Shown: positions 5,750 to 12,293 of the stretch, piece by piece
Layout: each line of letters starts with the position of its first letter
How positions within the stretch are numbered: the stretch's first letter is position 1
The notes under the pieces: generated by a model
What the model was told of the DNA's origin: nothing
Databases searched by the model: none
Seen by the model: the letters and a program-made list of their open reading frames with translations, nothing else
Source of the DNA: Bacteriovoracaceae bacterium
Lineage (GTDB): Bacteria > Bdellovibrionota > Bacteriovoracia > Bacteriovoracales > Bacteriovoracaceae
Reading direction: 5' to 3'
Assembly: GCA_023151145.1 (NCBI GenBank)
Contig: JAKLJM010000022.1
Coordinates: 1 to 13,403, forward strand
Length of the DNA: 13,403 nucleotides
Translations under genes and position numbers: made by a program

Positions 5750-7498
5750 TTAAATTTCTACTTGAACACCGATTTCCATTACACGTTTTCTTGGTAACTG
5801 GAAGTACGTCGTCGCATCTTGAGCGTTAATAGATTGGAAAGCAAAAAGTTTTTCTCGCCAAATCGCCATTCCTGGTCTCTCTGAGGCAATCAAATTTTCT
5901 TTTCCAATAAAATATGTCGCTTCGTAAGCGTTTAATGTACAACAACCGATTTGTAATTGATCCAGCTCTTTTGGAATATTAGGAATTTCCATATACCCGT
6001 AATGTAAAAAGACAGTGAAACAATTCATTCCATTTTCTTGTACTTCAAATCTTATTCCTGCTTCAACTAGTGGTGCAGAAACAGTTACAACCGATAAGAA
6101 GATGAGGTTTTCATGAATTGTTTTAAAATGCTCATAACTATGAATAAGTGCATAGGGAGTATTTCTTAGAGCACTGGCCATATAGATCGCTGTTCCCGGA
6201 GCACGATTAGGATTTTCTTTGGCGACTTGTTTTAAAAAATCATCAAGAGGAATAACTTTTTCGGCCATACGACCGGCCAAAATTTTTCGTCCAGTTTTCC
6301 AGGTGGTCATATATGTAAAAATAAAGATACCGACGACTAAAGGAACCCATCCACCATCGAGAATTTTAAATAAATTAGCACCCATAAATGCGAAATCTAC
6401 GATCAGAAAAGCTACAGCCAGAGAAAGTGCTTTAAACTTTCCCCATCCCCATAACTCTCTGGTGACAAAATAAAAAAGTAAAGTCGTAATCGCCATCGTG
6501 GTTGTTACTGCAATACCGTAAGCCGCTGCTAAGTTACTTGATGATTTAAAAGCTAATACTAAAGCGATACAAGATACCATTAAAAAACGGTTCATTGATC
6601 TAACGTAGATTTGTCCCATTTCTTTTTCAGAAGTATGTTTAATCATCACTCGCGACAGATAACCCAATTGAACAGCTTGCATCGTGATCGAAAAAACTCC
6701 TGTGATCAAAGCTTGAGAAGCAATACATGTCGCAAGAGTTGCCAGAATTACAAGTGGAGTAAGGGCCCAATTCGGAGCCATTAAAAAGAAAGGATTTTTC
6801 ACCGCTTCAGCATTTTTTAATAAGACAGCACCTTGACCAAAATAATTGAGCACTAAGCATGGAAGTACAACGTAAAACCATGCCAAAGTAATGGGTTGTC
6901 TCCCAAAGTGACCTAGGTCTGAATATAGGGCTTCTCCCCCTGTAATAACAAGAAAGACTGAACCTAAAACCATAAAGCCATTGAAAGAATTCTCTAAGAA
7001 AAAATGATAGGCATACATTGGGTTAATGGCTGCAAAGACTGCGGGATTATCAATGATATTGTAAATACCAAGTGCCCCGAGAACTAAAAACCAAGTAAGT
7101 GTAATTGGACCAAAGACCTTTCCAACGGCCGAAGTACCGTAACGTTGTACTGAGAATAAACCAATCAGAATTCCCACTGTAATTGGCAAAATATAAGGCT
7201 TAAAAAGCGGAGTGATCAACTCAAGACCCTCAACTGCAGATAAAACAGAAATGGCCGGAGTAATCATGCCATCACCATATAAGAGGGCGGTTCCAAATAG
7301 TCCGAGCAGAATAAAAAACTTTTTTCTTTTATCAGGAGCAACATTATTCTTTGGAGTGATGAGAGCCGTTAAGGCCAAAATTCCCCCTTCTCCCTTGTTA
7401 TCTGCTTTCAAGACAAACATTAAATACTTGATAGAGACAACTAAAATTAACGACCAAAAAATGAGAGATAAAATCCCATAGACGTTCGTCGCACTCAC
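5750..7498 (-). CDS. kup: Kup-type potassium:proton symporter, main open frame (N-terminus cut off by stops)
   Basis: A 582-residue frame covering nearly all of a Kup/HAK/KT K+ uptake permease, an inner-membrane K+:H+ symporter with about 12 helices and a cytoplasmic C-terminal domain. It opens with NVYGILSLIFWSLILVVSIKYL, continues to KADNKGEGGILAL (31-43), and later shows YGDGMITPAISVLSAVEGL, all family hallmarks. As it stands it starts at a GTG (7498) without a proper ribosome binding site and lacks the essential first part (GDIGTSPLY). That missing part lies directly upstream in the same frame, separated by two TAA codons. The full frame, 7642 to 5750, would be 630 codons, the normal length for the family. 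Either this is a recent pseudogene, the stops are sequence errors, or they are read through. Confidence 0.93.
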   Translation of the reverse strand: MSATNVYGILSLIFWSLILVVSIKYLMFVLKADNKGEGGILALTALITPKNNVAPDKRKKFFILLGLFGTALLYGDGMITPAISVLSAVEGLELITPLFKPYILPITVGILIGLFSVQRYGTSAVGKVFGPITLTWFLVLGALGIYNIIDNPAVFAAINPMYAYHFFLENSFNGFMVLGSVFLVITGGEALYSDLGHFGRQPITLAWFYVVLPCLVLNYFGQGAVLLKNAEAVKNPFFLMAPNWALTPLVILATLATCIASQALITGVFSITMQAVQLGYLSRVMIKHTSEKEMGQIYVRSMNRFLMVSCIALVLAFKSSSNLAAAYGIAVTTTMAITTLLFYFVTRELWGWGKFKALSLAVAFLIVDFAFMGANLFKILDGGWVPLVVGIFIFTYMTTWKTGRKILAGRMAEKVIPLDDFLKQVAKENPNRAPGTAIYMASALRNTPYALIHSYEHFKTIHENLIFLSVVTVSAPLVEAGIRFEVQENGMNCFTVFLHYGYMEIPNIPKELDQLQIGCCTLNAYEATYFIGKENLIASERPGMAIWREKLFAFQSINAQDATTYFQLPRKRVMEIGVQVEI

Positions 7499-7642
7499 TC
7501 CAAGATGGCTTTAGTTAAAAGATTATTTAAAGGCGTAGAGAGGACTGGTTCCAATATCCCCATAAACGACTCCAAGCGCTGCTAAAGCTGTAAAATACTT
7601 GTAGCTTGGCTTATGCGTGTGAGCGCCTGCATCTGAAGACAT
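7499..7642 (-). pseudogene. kup: N-terminal part of kup, separated by two in-frame TAA codons
   Basis: Starting at ATG 7642, with GGAG 7 nt upstream, the frame encodes MSSDAGAHTHKPSYKY, then FTALAALGVVYGDIGTS-PLYAFK, an excellent Kup N-terminus with the conserved GDIGTSPLY. Then come TAA (codon 40, bases 7525-7523), SFN, and TAA (codon 44, bases 7513-7511). The frame then runs without shift through SHLGV into the long frame at 7498. In relatives the residue after K is Glu (K/R-E-x-F), so the first TAA fits one G-to-T change from GAA. No insertion or deletion is needed to restore the gene. Confidence 0.85.
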
Positions 7643-7783
7643 GTTTAGACTCCGTTAAAAATGTTGATCAGCATATTTTATCTTTGCTCACTTAAAAAAG
7701 AAATTAAATCCCTCCGATTTCTCAAGATTATCTGTATCTTTAATTGTTTGGTAAAAATGCGAAGTTTCAGTTAAGCTTTTCCC

Positions 7784-8122
7784 ATGAATAATTTAGTTAT
7801 TGTCACAGAAAAAAATATTGAGTCCTTGCTAGAAAAACACCCTATTATCGTTTTAGATTTTTGGGCCAGCTGGTGTGCGCCCTGTAAGGCATTTTCCCCA
7901 ATCTTTGAAAGAGTGGCCGAGAAAAATCCCGATATTCTCTTTGGGAAGGTAAACACTGAAACCGAGCTTACTTTGTCTTCTGACTTTGAAATTCGCTCTA
8001 TTCCAACCCTTGCCATCTTAAAAGACCGCACCATCATTTATCACGAATCTGGGGTTATTCCAGAATATGCCCTAACTAACATCGTGGCGAAATCGCGCAC
8101 CATTAATCCCGAAGAAATCTAA
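7784..8122 (+). CDS. Thioredoxin-like protein with WCAPC active site
   Basis: A 112-residue cytoplasmic thioredoxin-fold protein: VLDFWASWCAPCKAF (23-37) with redox cysteines C31 and C34, and a cis-proline in IRSIPT (P74). The length and the absence of a signal peptide match a stand-alone thioredoxin. The CxxC pair is C-A-P-C instead of the classical C-G-P-C, a known variant. No convincing ribosome binding site precedes the ATG. It likely acts as a disulfide reductase; whether it is the main thioredoxin cannot be decided here. It is divergent from kup and is followed by 116 bp before the next gene. Confidence 0.88.
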   Translation: MNNLVIVTEKNIESLLEKHPIIVLDFWASWCAPCKAFSPIFERVAEKNPDILFGKVNTETELTLSSDFEIRSIPTLAILKDRTIIYHESGVIPEYALTNIVAKSRTINPEEI

Positions 8123-8171
8123 TCATTTCAAGCACTTTAAATACTTTTTATCGAGTGTCCTAAAACTAGCC

Positions 8172-8238
8172 ACCGCTATTTTCGTGAATCTTTTACTCAA
8201 TTTCTAAAGCTCTGAAAAAAACCAAATAAGATAGCGGT
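8172..8238 (+). promoter_or_regulatory. Long-range inverted repeat ending at a start codon
   Basis: ACCGCTATTTT (8172-8182) can pair with AAGATAGCGGT (8228-8238), 11 pairs including one G-U, across a 45-nt AT-rich loop. The right arm ends on the base before the ATG at 8239 and covers the place of the ribosome binding site, for which no better candidate is visible. If the transcript starts upstream of 8172, this stem would hide the translation start. Confidence 0.4.
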
Positions 8239-8886
8239 ATGAAGACAACAAAAATAACGACACTTTTTACAATGCTTTTAACAGTACTTTTTTTAAGCTC
8301 AGGCTGCTCTACTTTAAAGAAGAACGCAACAATCCCTAAAAAAGTAAGCCAAAAGTCTGATCCCTATAAAATGAAATTGTCAAATTACGACAAAAAGACA
8401 CTTCCCAACGACGTTGCCTTGATTGAAAAAATGATTCAAATTGTTCAACCAGAACTAGAAACAGAATTAGTCTCTACTTATGCCCAAGACATATCAAAAG
8501 CCGTTCATCGTCATAATATTAATCCACAAATTATTATCTCTTTAATCGATACGGAAAGTAATTTTCAGGCGAGTAAAATTTCTCACACTGGTGACGTTTC
8601 CATTGCTCAAGTAAACGTTGATGTCTGGAATAAAGAATTTCAAAGATTAAAACTTCCGCTAATAAAAAAGGGAAAGCTCAAACAAATCCAACAAGGTTAC
8701 GCCATTGATACTATGGCCAGAATTTTGGCCATCTTAAAAAAACGTCATGAAAAAAAGGACCGTCGCTGGTATGCTCGTTACCATTCTAATACTAAGAAAT
8801 ATAAATGGGACTATTTAAGTAAAATTGAAATCCGCATGAAAATGCTCGAACAAAATTCGTCTTTGCAAGTTCTTGCCATGGACTAA
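8239..8886 (+). CDS. SLT-like lipoprotein (putative lytic transglycosylase)
   Basis: A 215-residue lipoprotein. The signal peptide ends in a good lipobox, LSSGC, with C23 as the lipidated residue. After a basic linker, residues 80-200 resemble the SLT (Slt70/MltC-like) domain: INPQIIISLIDTESNFQ with the presumed catalytic E106, a GDVSIAQVN segment in the place of the usual GxxGLMQ, and WYARYHS near the usual YN motif. Such enzymes cleave peptidoglycan glycan strands in the periplasm. The SLT motifs are diverged (IAQVN instead of LMQI), so it may be a weak or non-catalytic member. The following palindrome and T run suggest a single-gene transcript. Confidence 0.75.
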   Translation: MKTTKITTLFTMLLTVLFLSSGCSTLKKNATIPKKVSQKSDPYKMKLSNYDKKTLPNDVALIEKMIQIVQPELETELVSTYAQDISKAVHRHNINPQIIISLIDTESNFQASKISHTGDVSIAQVNVDVWNKEFQRLKLPLIKKGKLKQIQQGYAIDTMARILAILKKRHEKKDRRWYARYHSNTKKYKWDYLSKIEIRMKMLEQNSSLQVLAMD

Positions 8887-8926
8887 AGTTAGCCTTCATC
8901 TTCTCTTATAAAAAACAAAAAGTTTG

Positions 8927-8950
8927 TAAGATATCTTAAGATTTTTTTTT
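8927..8950 (+). terminator. Weak terminator candidate after the SLT-like gene
   Basis: A 12-bp palindrome TAAGATATCTTA (8927-8938) is followed by AGA and nine T residues (8942-8950). An outer pairing, CTTATAAA (8905-8912) with TTTGTAAG (8923-8930), competes with it. The stem is short and AT-only, but the T run is strong. Confidence 0.4.
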
Positions 8951-8963
8951 CACCGCTCTGCCC

Positions 8964-8991
8964 TTGTCAATGTTAATTTACATCTTATCTT
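8964..8991 (+). promoter_or_regulatory. Sigma-70-like promoter candidate
   Basis: TTGTCA (8964-8969; five of six matches to TTGACA), a 16-bp spacer, and TATCTT (8986-8991; four of six matches to TATAAT). The predicted start is near 8998, which would give a leader of about 85 nt in front of the small membrane protein gene at 9085. Confidence 0.45.
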
Positions 8992-9000
8992 TATGTGACA

Positions 9001-9084
9001 GAGGAAGGTTAACTCCCGGATCACCCAGGAAAACTGGATAATTGAAACTAAGAAAGTCATTTTTAGGAAGAGGATGAAGGCGCA
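9001..9084 (+). promoter_or_regulatory. GGA-rich 5' leader, candidate CsrA/Rsm-type target
   Basis: Six GGA triplets (9003, 9018, 9028, 9036, 9066, 9072) lie within 72 nt; by base composition fewer than one is expected. One is in the loop side of a CCAG-GAAAA-CTGG hairpin (9026-9038). A second hairpin, CTAAGAA with TTTTTAG (loop AGTCA), precedes the ribosome binding region AGGAAGAGGATGAAGG. Repeated GGA in hairpins close to a start is typical of CsrA/RsmA-bound leaders. No known riboswitch class was recognised. Confidence 0.4.
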
Positions 9085-9252
9085 ATGAAAAAAAGAAAGT
9101 TGGTTAAAGAAAATTTTTATCTCTTTTTGTTGGCGGCACTTATCGGAATATTATGTAACTATTTTGTTTCAAAAGCCATGTATGCAGATAAACCTGCACT
9201 CAATGAATCAAAAATTTTGCAAGTTTTTGATCTCCCAACTCACCGAAGTTAA
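9085..9252 (+). CDS. Small single-pass membrane protein, 55 residues
   Basis: ATG at 9085 opens a 55-codon frame with a good AAGG ribosome binding site 4 nt upstream. It encodes a basic N-terminus (MKKRKLVKEN), one hydrophobic helix (about residues 11-29, FYLFLLAALIGILCNYF), and a polar tail of about 25 residues ending PTHRS. The positive-inside rule predicts N-in, C-out. An uncleaved anchor is more likely than a signal peptide, although AMYA-D at 31-35 could be a cleavage site. I recognise no family. A promoter and structured leader before it and a strong terminator after it support a real, independently expressed gene. Confidence 0.65.
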   Translation: MKKRKLVKENFYLFLLAALIGILCNYFVSKAMYADKPALNESKILQVFDLPTHRS

Positions 9253-9324
9253 TTAACAATTTCGGTCTGTCATTTGGGCAAAAGCCCTTCAAAAGTTGGA
9301 GTTAATCTTAGATGAAGTTAAAAA

Positions 9325-9357
9325 AAAGGGAGTAAAAACGACTCCCTTTATTTTTTT
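9325..9357. terminator. Bidirectional Rho-independent terminator
   Basis: AAAGGGAGT (9325-9333) and ACTCCCTTT (9341-9349) form a 9 bp stem with a 7-nt loop. The plus strand continues TTTATTTTTTT. The minus strand continues into seven T residues (complement of 9321-9327). It ends the small-protein transcript on the plus strand and the zinc-ribbon gene on the minus strand. Confidence 0.88.
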
Positions 9358-9739
9358 ATCTATTTCCGTTAACTGGACCTTTATTTTTTGGCCCTGCATC
9401 TTTATTAGGAGCAATATTTTGAGTAGCTCCAAATTCTCGCCTAAACATTTTTTTAATAGAAGTTTCACTTTGAGCAGTCTTTCTAAACGTGTCTGGGATT
9501 TGTAGCTGGTCTGCACATCTGACACAAATCCACTCTGCATCTGTTGTTGGATTACGGTGAAAATATCTTTCAACATCAGGTCTTACTTGATCACAAACTT
9601 CACAAAAATTCCGCTGCTCTTGATGAACAACTGTCTCGGTAAGTTGTTTTTTTGCCACTTTTTCTCTGGCGTTTTGCGATTTCGCATCACTCGTAGGCTT
9701 AAGTCCTGCACCCATTAAAGCATCTTTCAAACTTTTCAT
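9356..9739 (-). CDS. Small zinc-ribbon protein of unknown function
   Basis: A 127-residue protein counted from the ATG at 9739, chosen because GAGGAG lies 7 nt before it; an ATG two codons earlier is too close to that site. The N-terminus MKSLKDALMGAGLKPT resembles the short helical start seen in DUF2058-like nucleic-acid-associated proteins. It is followed by a basic helix with ARE-KVAKKQL. The middle has two CxxC knuckles, NFCEVC (C46, C49) and WICVRC (C72, C75), which should bind one zinc. The tail is basic and ends in a low-complexity PNKDAGPKNKGP stretch. The composition suggests RNA or DNA binding; this is inference. Upstream is a Fur-like dyad. Confidence 0.72.
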   Translation of the reverse strand: MKSLKDALMGAGLKPTSDAKSQNAREKVAKKQLTETVVHQEQRNFCEVCDQVRPDVERYFHRNPTTDAEWICVRCADQLQIPDTFRKTAQSETSIKKMFRREFGATQNIAPNKDAGPKNKGPVNGNR

Positions 9740-9786
9740 TCTCATACTCCTCAATATTGCCCAAGAGATTAACATAGATTTTTATA

Positions 9787-9805
9787 ATTGAGAACTAATC
9801 TCAAT
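9787..9805. promoter_or_regulatory. 19-bp palindromic operator candidate
   Basis: ATTGAGA-ACTAA-TCTCAAT is a perfect 7-5-7 dyad in the divergent region, 48 bp before the zinc-ribbon start and about 140 bp before the phosphoesterase. Size and layout resemble Fur-family operators (TGAGAAC-T-AATCTCA against TGATAAT-N-ATTATCA), but the match is partial. Confidence 0.4.
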
Positions 9806-9828
9806 GAAGACTTAGGGCCAGATAAATA

Positions 9829-9851
9829 AAGCCGACTAAAACAATCGGCTT
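9829..9851. repeat. 7-bp hairpin upstream of the phosphoesterase gene
   Basis: AAGCCGA (9829-9835) and TCGGCTT (9845-9851) with a 9-nt loop. The T tracts around it are weak. It lies between divergent genes, so a terminator is not expected; it may be a leader structure or operator. Confidence 0.4.
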
Positions 9852-9943
9852 AACTTTGAACTAAAGCTAATCAAAAGAAAACTTTTCAAAGCGTTTAATC
9901 ATTTTCATAATTAAGTAAGTAATTAATTTTAAGGATGAAATTG

Positions 9944-11101
9944 ATGAGTAAATTTATGATGTTTTTAGCGATTCTTATCGCGTTAATTAGCCATGCCGAT
10001 GCTAGTACCCTTTTTAAAATAGCTCCCTACACCCTCGTCCATACCAACAAAAACTTTCTTTTGAACTTCCAGCTCAATGAAGATGCAGAATTAAGTATAG
10101 AAGATGGACAGAAAAATTTTTCGCCAATTAAGTATCTTAAAAACCAGCAATATCAAGTTGAGCTTACGCCTAGTCTTTGCGGTGAAGAAAAAGAAATTCG
10201 CATAACGAGAAAAACGACAAATGCTTTAAAATCTGACGTTGTATTCGAGAGAAAACTCCCTAAAGCAGATTGCCCAAATGCCGTAAGTAACTACAATGAT
10301 GAATTCGTCTTTGGCTTTATAAGCGACACTCAAGAATTTGAAGATCGTCATCATGAAGTGGCAAAAGTCATTGCTCATCACCATTCTCTAGAGCCTATTC
10401 GTTTTATCGTCAATGGTGGAGATGTGGTTCAGACTGGGGATGATGAGAATGAATGGTTTAAATATTTTAGTGGTGGAAGTGCCTATCTTTTAGATATTCC
10501 TCAAATTGCAGCCATTGGAAATCATGACTATCGTGGAAATCCAAGAATTGCCATTCCTCCCCTTTTTAAAAAATATATGAGATGGGATGGTGCTGAACAG
10601 TATGGAAATTTATTTTATGAGTTTAAAAAATTTAATTTGATTATTTTTAATAGCAATCTACATATCAGTTTAGGTCAAATCGAAAAAACATTTTGGCAAT
10701 GGATTGAAGATAAAATCGTTACGTCTAAAAATCAAAATAAACCAGTTATCATTGCCACTCATTTTCCAGCTTATTCATCTTCACTTAATCGTTTCACCGC
10801 TGAAGGTGTGATAAAAATTCGCTCCACATTAGTACCTATGTTAGAAAAATACAAAGTGCCTCTTTTATTAAGTGGACACACTCATATGTACGAGCGTTCA
10901 TTTAAAAATGGAGTGAACTATGTTGTGGCAGGCCCTGCCGGTGGAAAGCCCAATAAGCCAAGTGATAAAAATCCCTACAAAATTGCCTTTGATCAAAACG
11001 CTTTAACTTTTACCAAAATTAAAGTTTCCAACAAATTATTATTTATTGAAACTTATAATGAAGAAAATCGTCTGATAGATTCAACCACAATTAATCTTTA
11101 A
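9944..11101 (+). CDS. Secreted metallophosphoesterase (calcineurin-like / purple acid phosphatase-like)
   Basis: A 385-residue exported hydrolase. ATG 9944 is preferred over the in-frame ATG at 9935, because AAGGA ends 8 nt before it but directly abuts 9935. Residues 1-21 form a signal peptide (MSKFMMFLAILIALI, then HADA). Residues 22-115 look like a beta-sandwich with a likely disulfide (LCGEE, ADCPN). The catalytic domain has the metallophosphoesterase blocks in order: FISDTQ (D128), NGGDVVQTGD (D160), AIGNHDY (N193, H194), ATHFP (H273), and LLSGHTHMYE (H312, H314), giving a di-metal centre. The first block has DTQ where many members have DxH, as in the purple acid phosphatase-like branch. 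The substrate is unknown; periplasmic phosphate release is likely. Confidence 0.88.
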   Translation: MSKFMMFLAILIALISHADASTLFKIAPYTLVHTNKNFLLNFQLNEDAELSIEDGQKNFSPIKYLKNQQYQVELTPSLCGEEKEIRITRKTTNALKSDVVFERKLPKADCPNAVSNYNDEFVFGFISDTQEFEDRHHEVAKVIAHHHSLEPIRFIVNGGDVVQTGDDENEWFKYFSGGSAYLLDIPQIAAIGNHDYRGNPRIAIPPLFKKYMRWDGAEQYGNLFYEFKKFNLIIFNSNLHISLGQIEKTFWQWIEDKIVTSKNQNKPVIIATHFPAYSSSLNRFTAEGVIKIRSTLVPMLEKYKVPLLLSGHTHMYERSFKNGVNYVVAGPAGGKPNKPSDKNPYKIAFDQNALTFTKIKVSNKLLFIETYNEENRLIDSTTINL

Positions 11102-11119
11102 TCCTAACCGTAATAAAGA

Positions 11120-11164
11120 GCACTTCATAAGTCACCCGAGGGGTCAGGTCTACTTGTGAAGTGC
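11120..11164. repeat. Nested palindrome, REP-like candidate
   Basis: GCACTTCATAAGT (11120-11132) pairs with ACTTGTGAAGTGC (11152-11164), 13 pairs with one G-U. Inside is a second hairpin ACCC-GAG-GGGT (11134-11144) and an unpaired CAGGTCT. On the minus strand the inner part reads GTAGACCTGACCCC, which has the 5' GTAG foot typical of REP elements mobilised by RAYT transposases. No T tract follows on the plus strand. Only one copy is in this window. Confidence 0.5.
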
Positions 11165-11172
11165 CCATTAAC

Positions 11173-11192
11173 AAAAGACAGTTTAAGCTGTC
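11173..11192 (-). terminator. Weak terminator candidate for the deacetylase gene
   Basis: Read on the minus strand, GACAG-CTTAAA-CTGTC is followed by TTTTGTT. The 5-bp stem is short, but the place, about 50 bp after the deacetylase stop, is suitable. Confidence 0.4.
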
Positions 11193-11236
11193 AATTAAAG
11201 ATGGTGTCTAAAAACTCTTCGTCAAGGTTAGGCTTA

Positions 11237-11263
11237 TATCTTTTCTAAAGTATCTTTTCTAAA
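11237..11263. repeat. Tandem 13-bp repeat at the deacetylase stop codon
   Basis: TATCTTTTCTAAA occurs at 11237-11249 and again at 11251-11263 (period 14). The stop codon at 11245-11247 lies in one copy. Reading the minus strand, LEKI is followed by L and TAG; without the extra copy it would read LEKI and then TAA, so a small duplication altered the C-terminus by one residue. Confidence 0.7.
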
Positions 11264-12228
11264 AATTGCTGATAAATCTCGTGTGAGTGTTTGCCGTAAC
11301 CTCCGGCCATTACATACGATTGAGGTATTTTTAACTCTTCTAAAAAATGAAAAACCATCAAATCTCTTTGGAGCATTTCTTCTTTAGTTAATTTTAATAA
11401 ACTTGTACTCGGAAGCTCATCTAATTCATAGGGATCTGATCCATTCACCACAATGGCGAGATCGGGCAAAGGATAATTTGTTTTTAACTTTTCTAAACCT
11501 TTTTGTAATAAAGATAAATATTCTCGATTTGAATGCTCATCAACTTCGATATCGATATTTGAAGGAATAAACCATGGATCTTTTAAAGGATCCCCACTAT
11601 CAAGAGGCCATCCATTTTTCATATGAATGGATAGTGTAATAATCGTTGGATCATTTTTCGTTAACTCACTAGTCCCATCACCTTTATGAGCGTCAACATC
11701 AATCACCCACGCTGTTTTTATTTTTTGATGGGCCTGAAGTTTTCTAATTGTTAAAACGATATCATTGAGCATGCCAAAGCCTCTCCCCCCGAAACTCATC
11801 GCATGGTGCATACCTGCGCCAAAATGATAACTAAACCCAGTCTCTAATGCTTTTAGAGATGAGGCATAGGTCATTGAGACTCTTTTAAGAATAATCGCAA
11901 AACCACTGATTAAGGACTTTTTAGCGATAGTTGGATCGTAGCGATGATATTCGCCTAATTCATTTACTAGCTCAAAACATTTTAACATCTCTTGCTCTAG
12001 TGACTTATCATCATCAAGTAATTTTGAAATATATTCTTTATCATGGACGCGCTCTAGATCTTCACGACTAAATATCTCTACACCAGACATATCGGTAAAA
12101 GTTAGGTTTGGGTGTTTGTTTTTTAATGCTTCAAATATTTTTTTTGCACGATCAGGAGCAATCGGAATTAAAATTCCATAATCAGGCATGATAAAATCAC
12201 AAACTGGATTATAAAAAATAGATTTCAT
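11245..12228 (-). CDS. Histone deacetylase-family (HDAC / acetylpolyamine amidohydrolase) enzyme
   Basis: A 327-residue arginase/deacetylase-fold protein. The HDAC signatures are in order: a FGAGMHHA block with the paired histidines H141 and H142, DVDAHKGDGT (177-186) with zinc ligands D179 and H181, GSDPYELD with zinc ligand D265, and AGGYG with the catalytic tyrosine Y311. All active-site residues are present. Bacterial members remove acetyl groups from lysines, polyamines or acetoin-related substrates; the sequence alone does not settle the substrate. No signal peptide is seen, so it is cytoplasmic. The ATG at 12228 has AAGGGG 6 nt upstream. It is transcribed divergently from the DUF4143-like gene, with a 65-bp shared region. 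Confidence 0.88.
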   Translation of the reverse strand: MKSIFYNPVCDFIMPDYGILIPIAPDRAKKIFEALKNKHPNLTFTDMSGVEIFSREDLERVHDKEYISKLLDDDKSLEQEMLKCFELVNELGEYHRYDPTIAKKSLISGFAIILKRVSMTYASSLKALETGFSYHFGAGMHHAMSFGGRGFGMLNDIVLTIRKLQAHQKIKTAWVIDVDAHKGDGTSELTKNDPTIITLSIHMKNGWPLDSGDPLKDPWFIPSNIDIEVDEHSNREYLSLLQKGLEKLKTNYPLPDLAIVVNGSDPYELDELPSTSLLKLTKEEMLQRDLMVFHFLEELKIPQSYVMAGGYGKHSHEIYQQFLEKIL

Positions 12229-12243
12229 GAAAAGCCCCTTGGT

Positions 12244-12257
12244 TAATTGATCAATTA
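12244..12257. promoter_or_regulatory. 14-bp perfect palindrome in the divergent promoter region
   Basis: TAATTGATCAATTA is a perfect palindrome 15 bp upstream of the deacetylase start and 36 bp upstream of the DUF4143-like gene. It may be an operator shared by both genes; AT-richness makes chance possible. Confidence 0.4.
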
Positions 12258-12283
12258 CTGTATTTAATTAAGAATTAGGCTAT

Positions 12284-12289
12284 TATAAT
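12284..12289 (+). promoter_or_regulatory. -10 box implying a leaderless transcript
   Basis: A consensus TATAAT ends 4 bp before the first ATG (12294). With normal spacing transcription would start at about 12296, at or next to the ATG-ATG pair, and no ribosome binding site is visible. No good -35 box was found at 16-18 bp. Confidence 0.4.
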
Positions 12290-12293
12290 AAAC

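Noticed and set aside
6219..7481. Plus-strand frames within kup
   Set aside because: They are antisense to highly conserved Kup sequence and have no motifs of their own.
7511..7525. TAA reassigned to an amino acid in this genome
   Set aside because: Many genes here end at TAA in sensible places (for example 449-451 inside a terminator), so only a local lesion or local readthrough is reasonable.
7771..8037. 88-codon minus-strand frame opposite the thioredoxin-like gene
   Set aside because: The plus strand has a clear WCAPC thioredoxin; the opposite frame has no recognisable features.
9001..9084. Known riboswitch (c-di-GMP-I, preQ1, fluoride or mini-ykkC) in the leader
   Set aside because: None of the conserved cores I know for these classes is present; repeated GGA explains the pattern better.
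9289..9576. Minus-strand frame of 95 codons overlapping the zinc-ribbon gene, and a plus-strand frame at 9296-9505
   Set aside because: Both cross the strong terminator at 9325-9357 and overlap the better supported zinc-ribbon gene.
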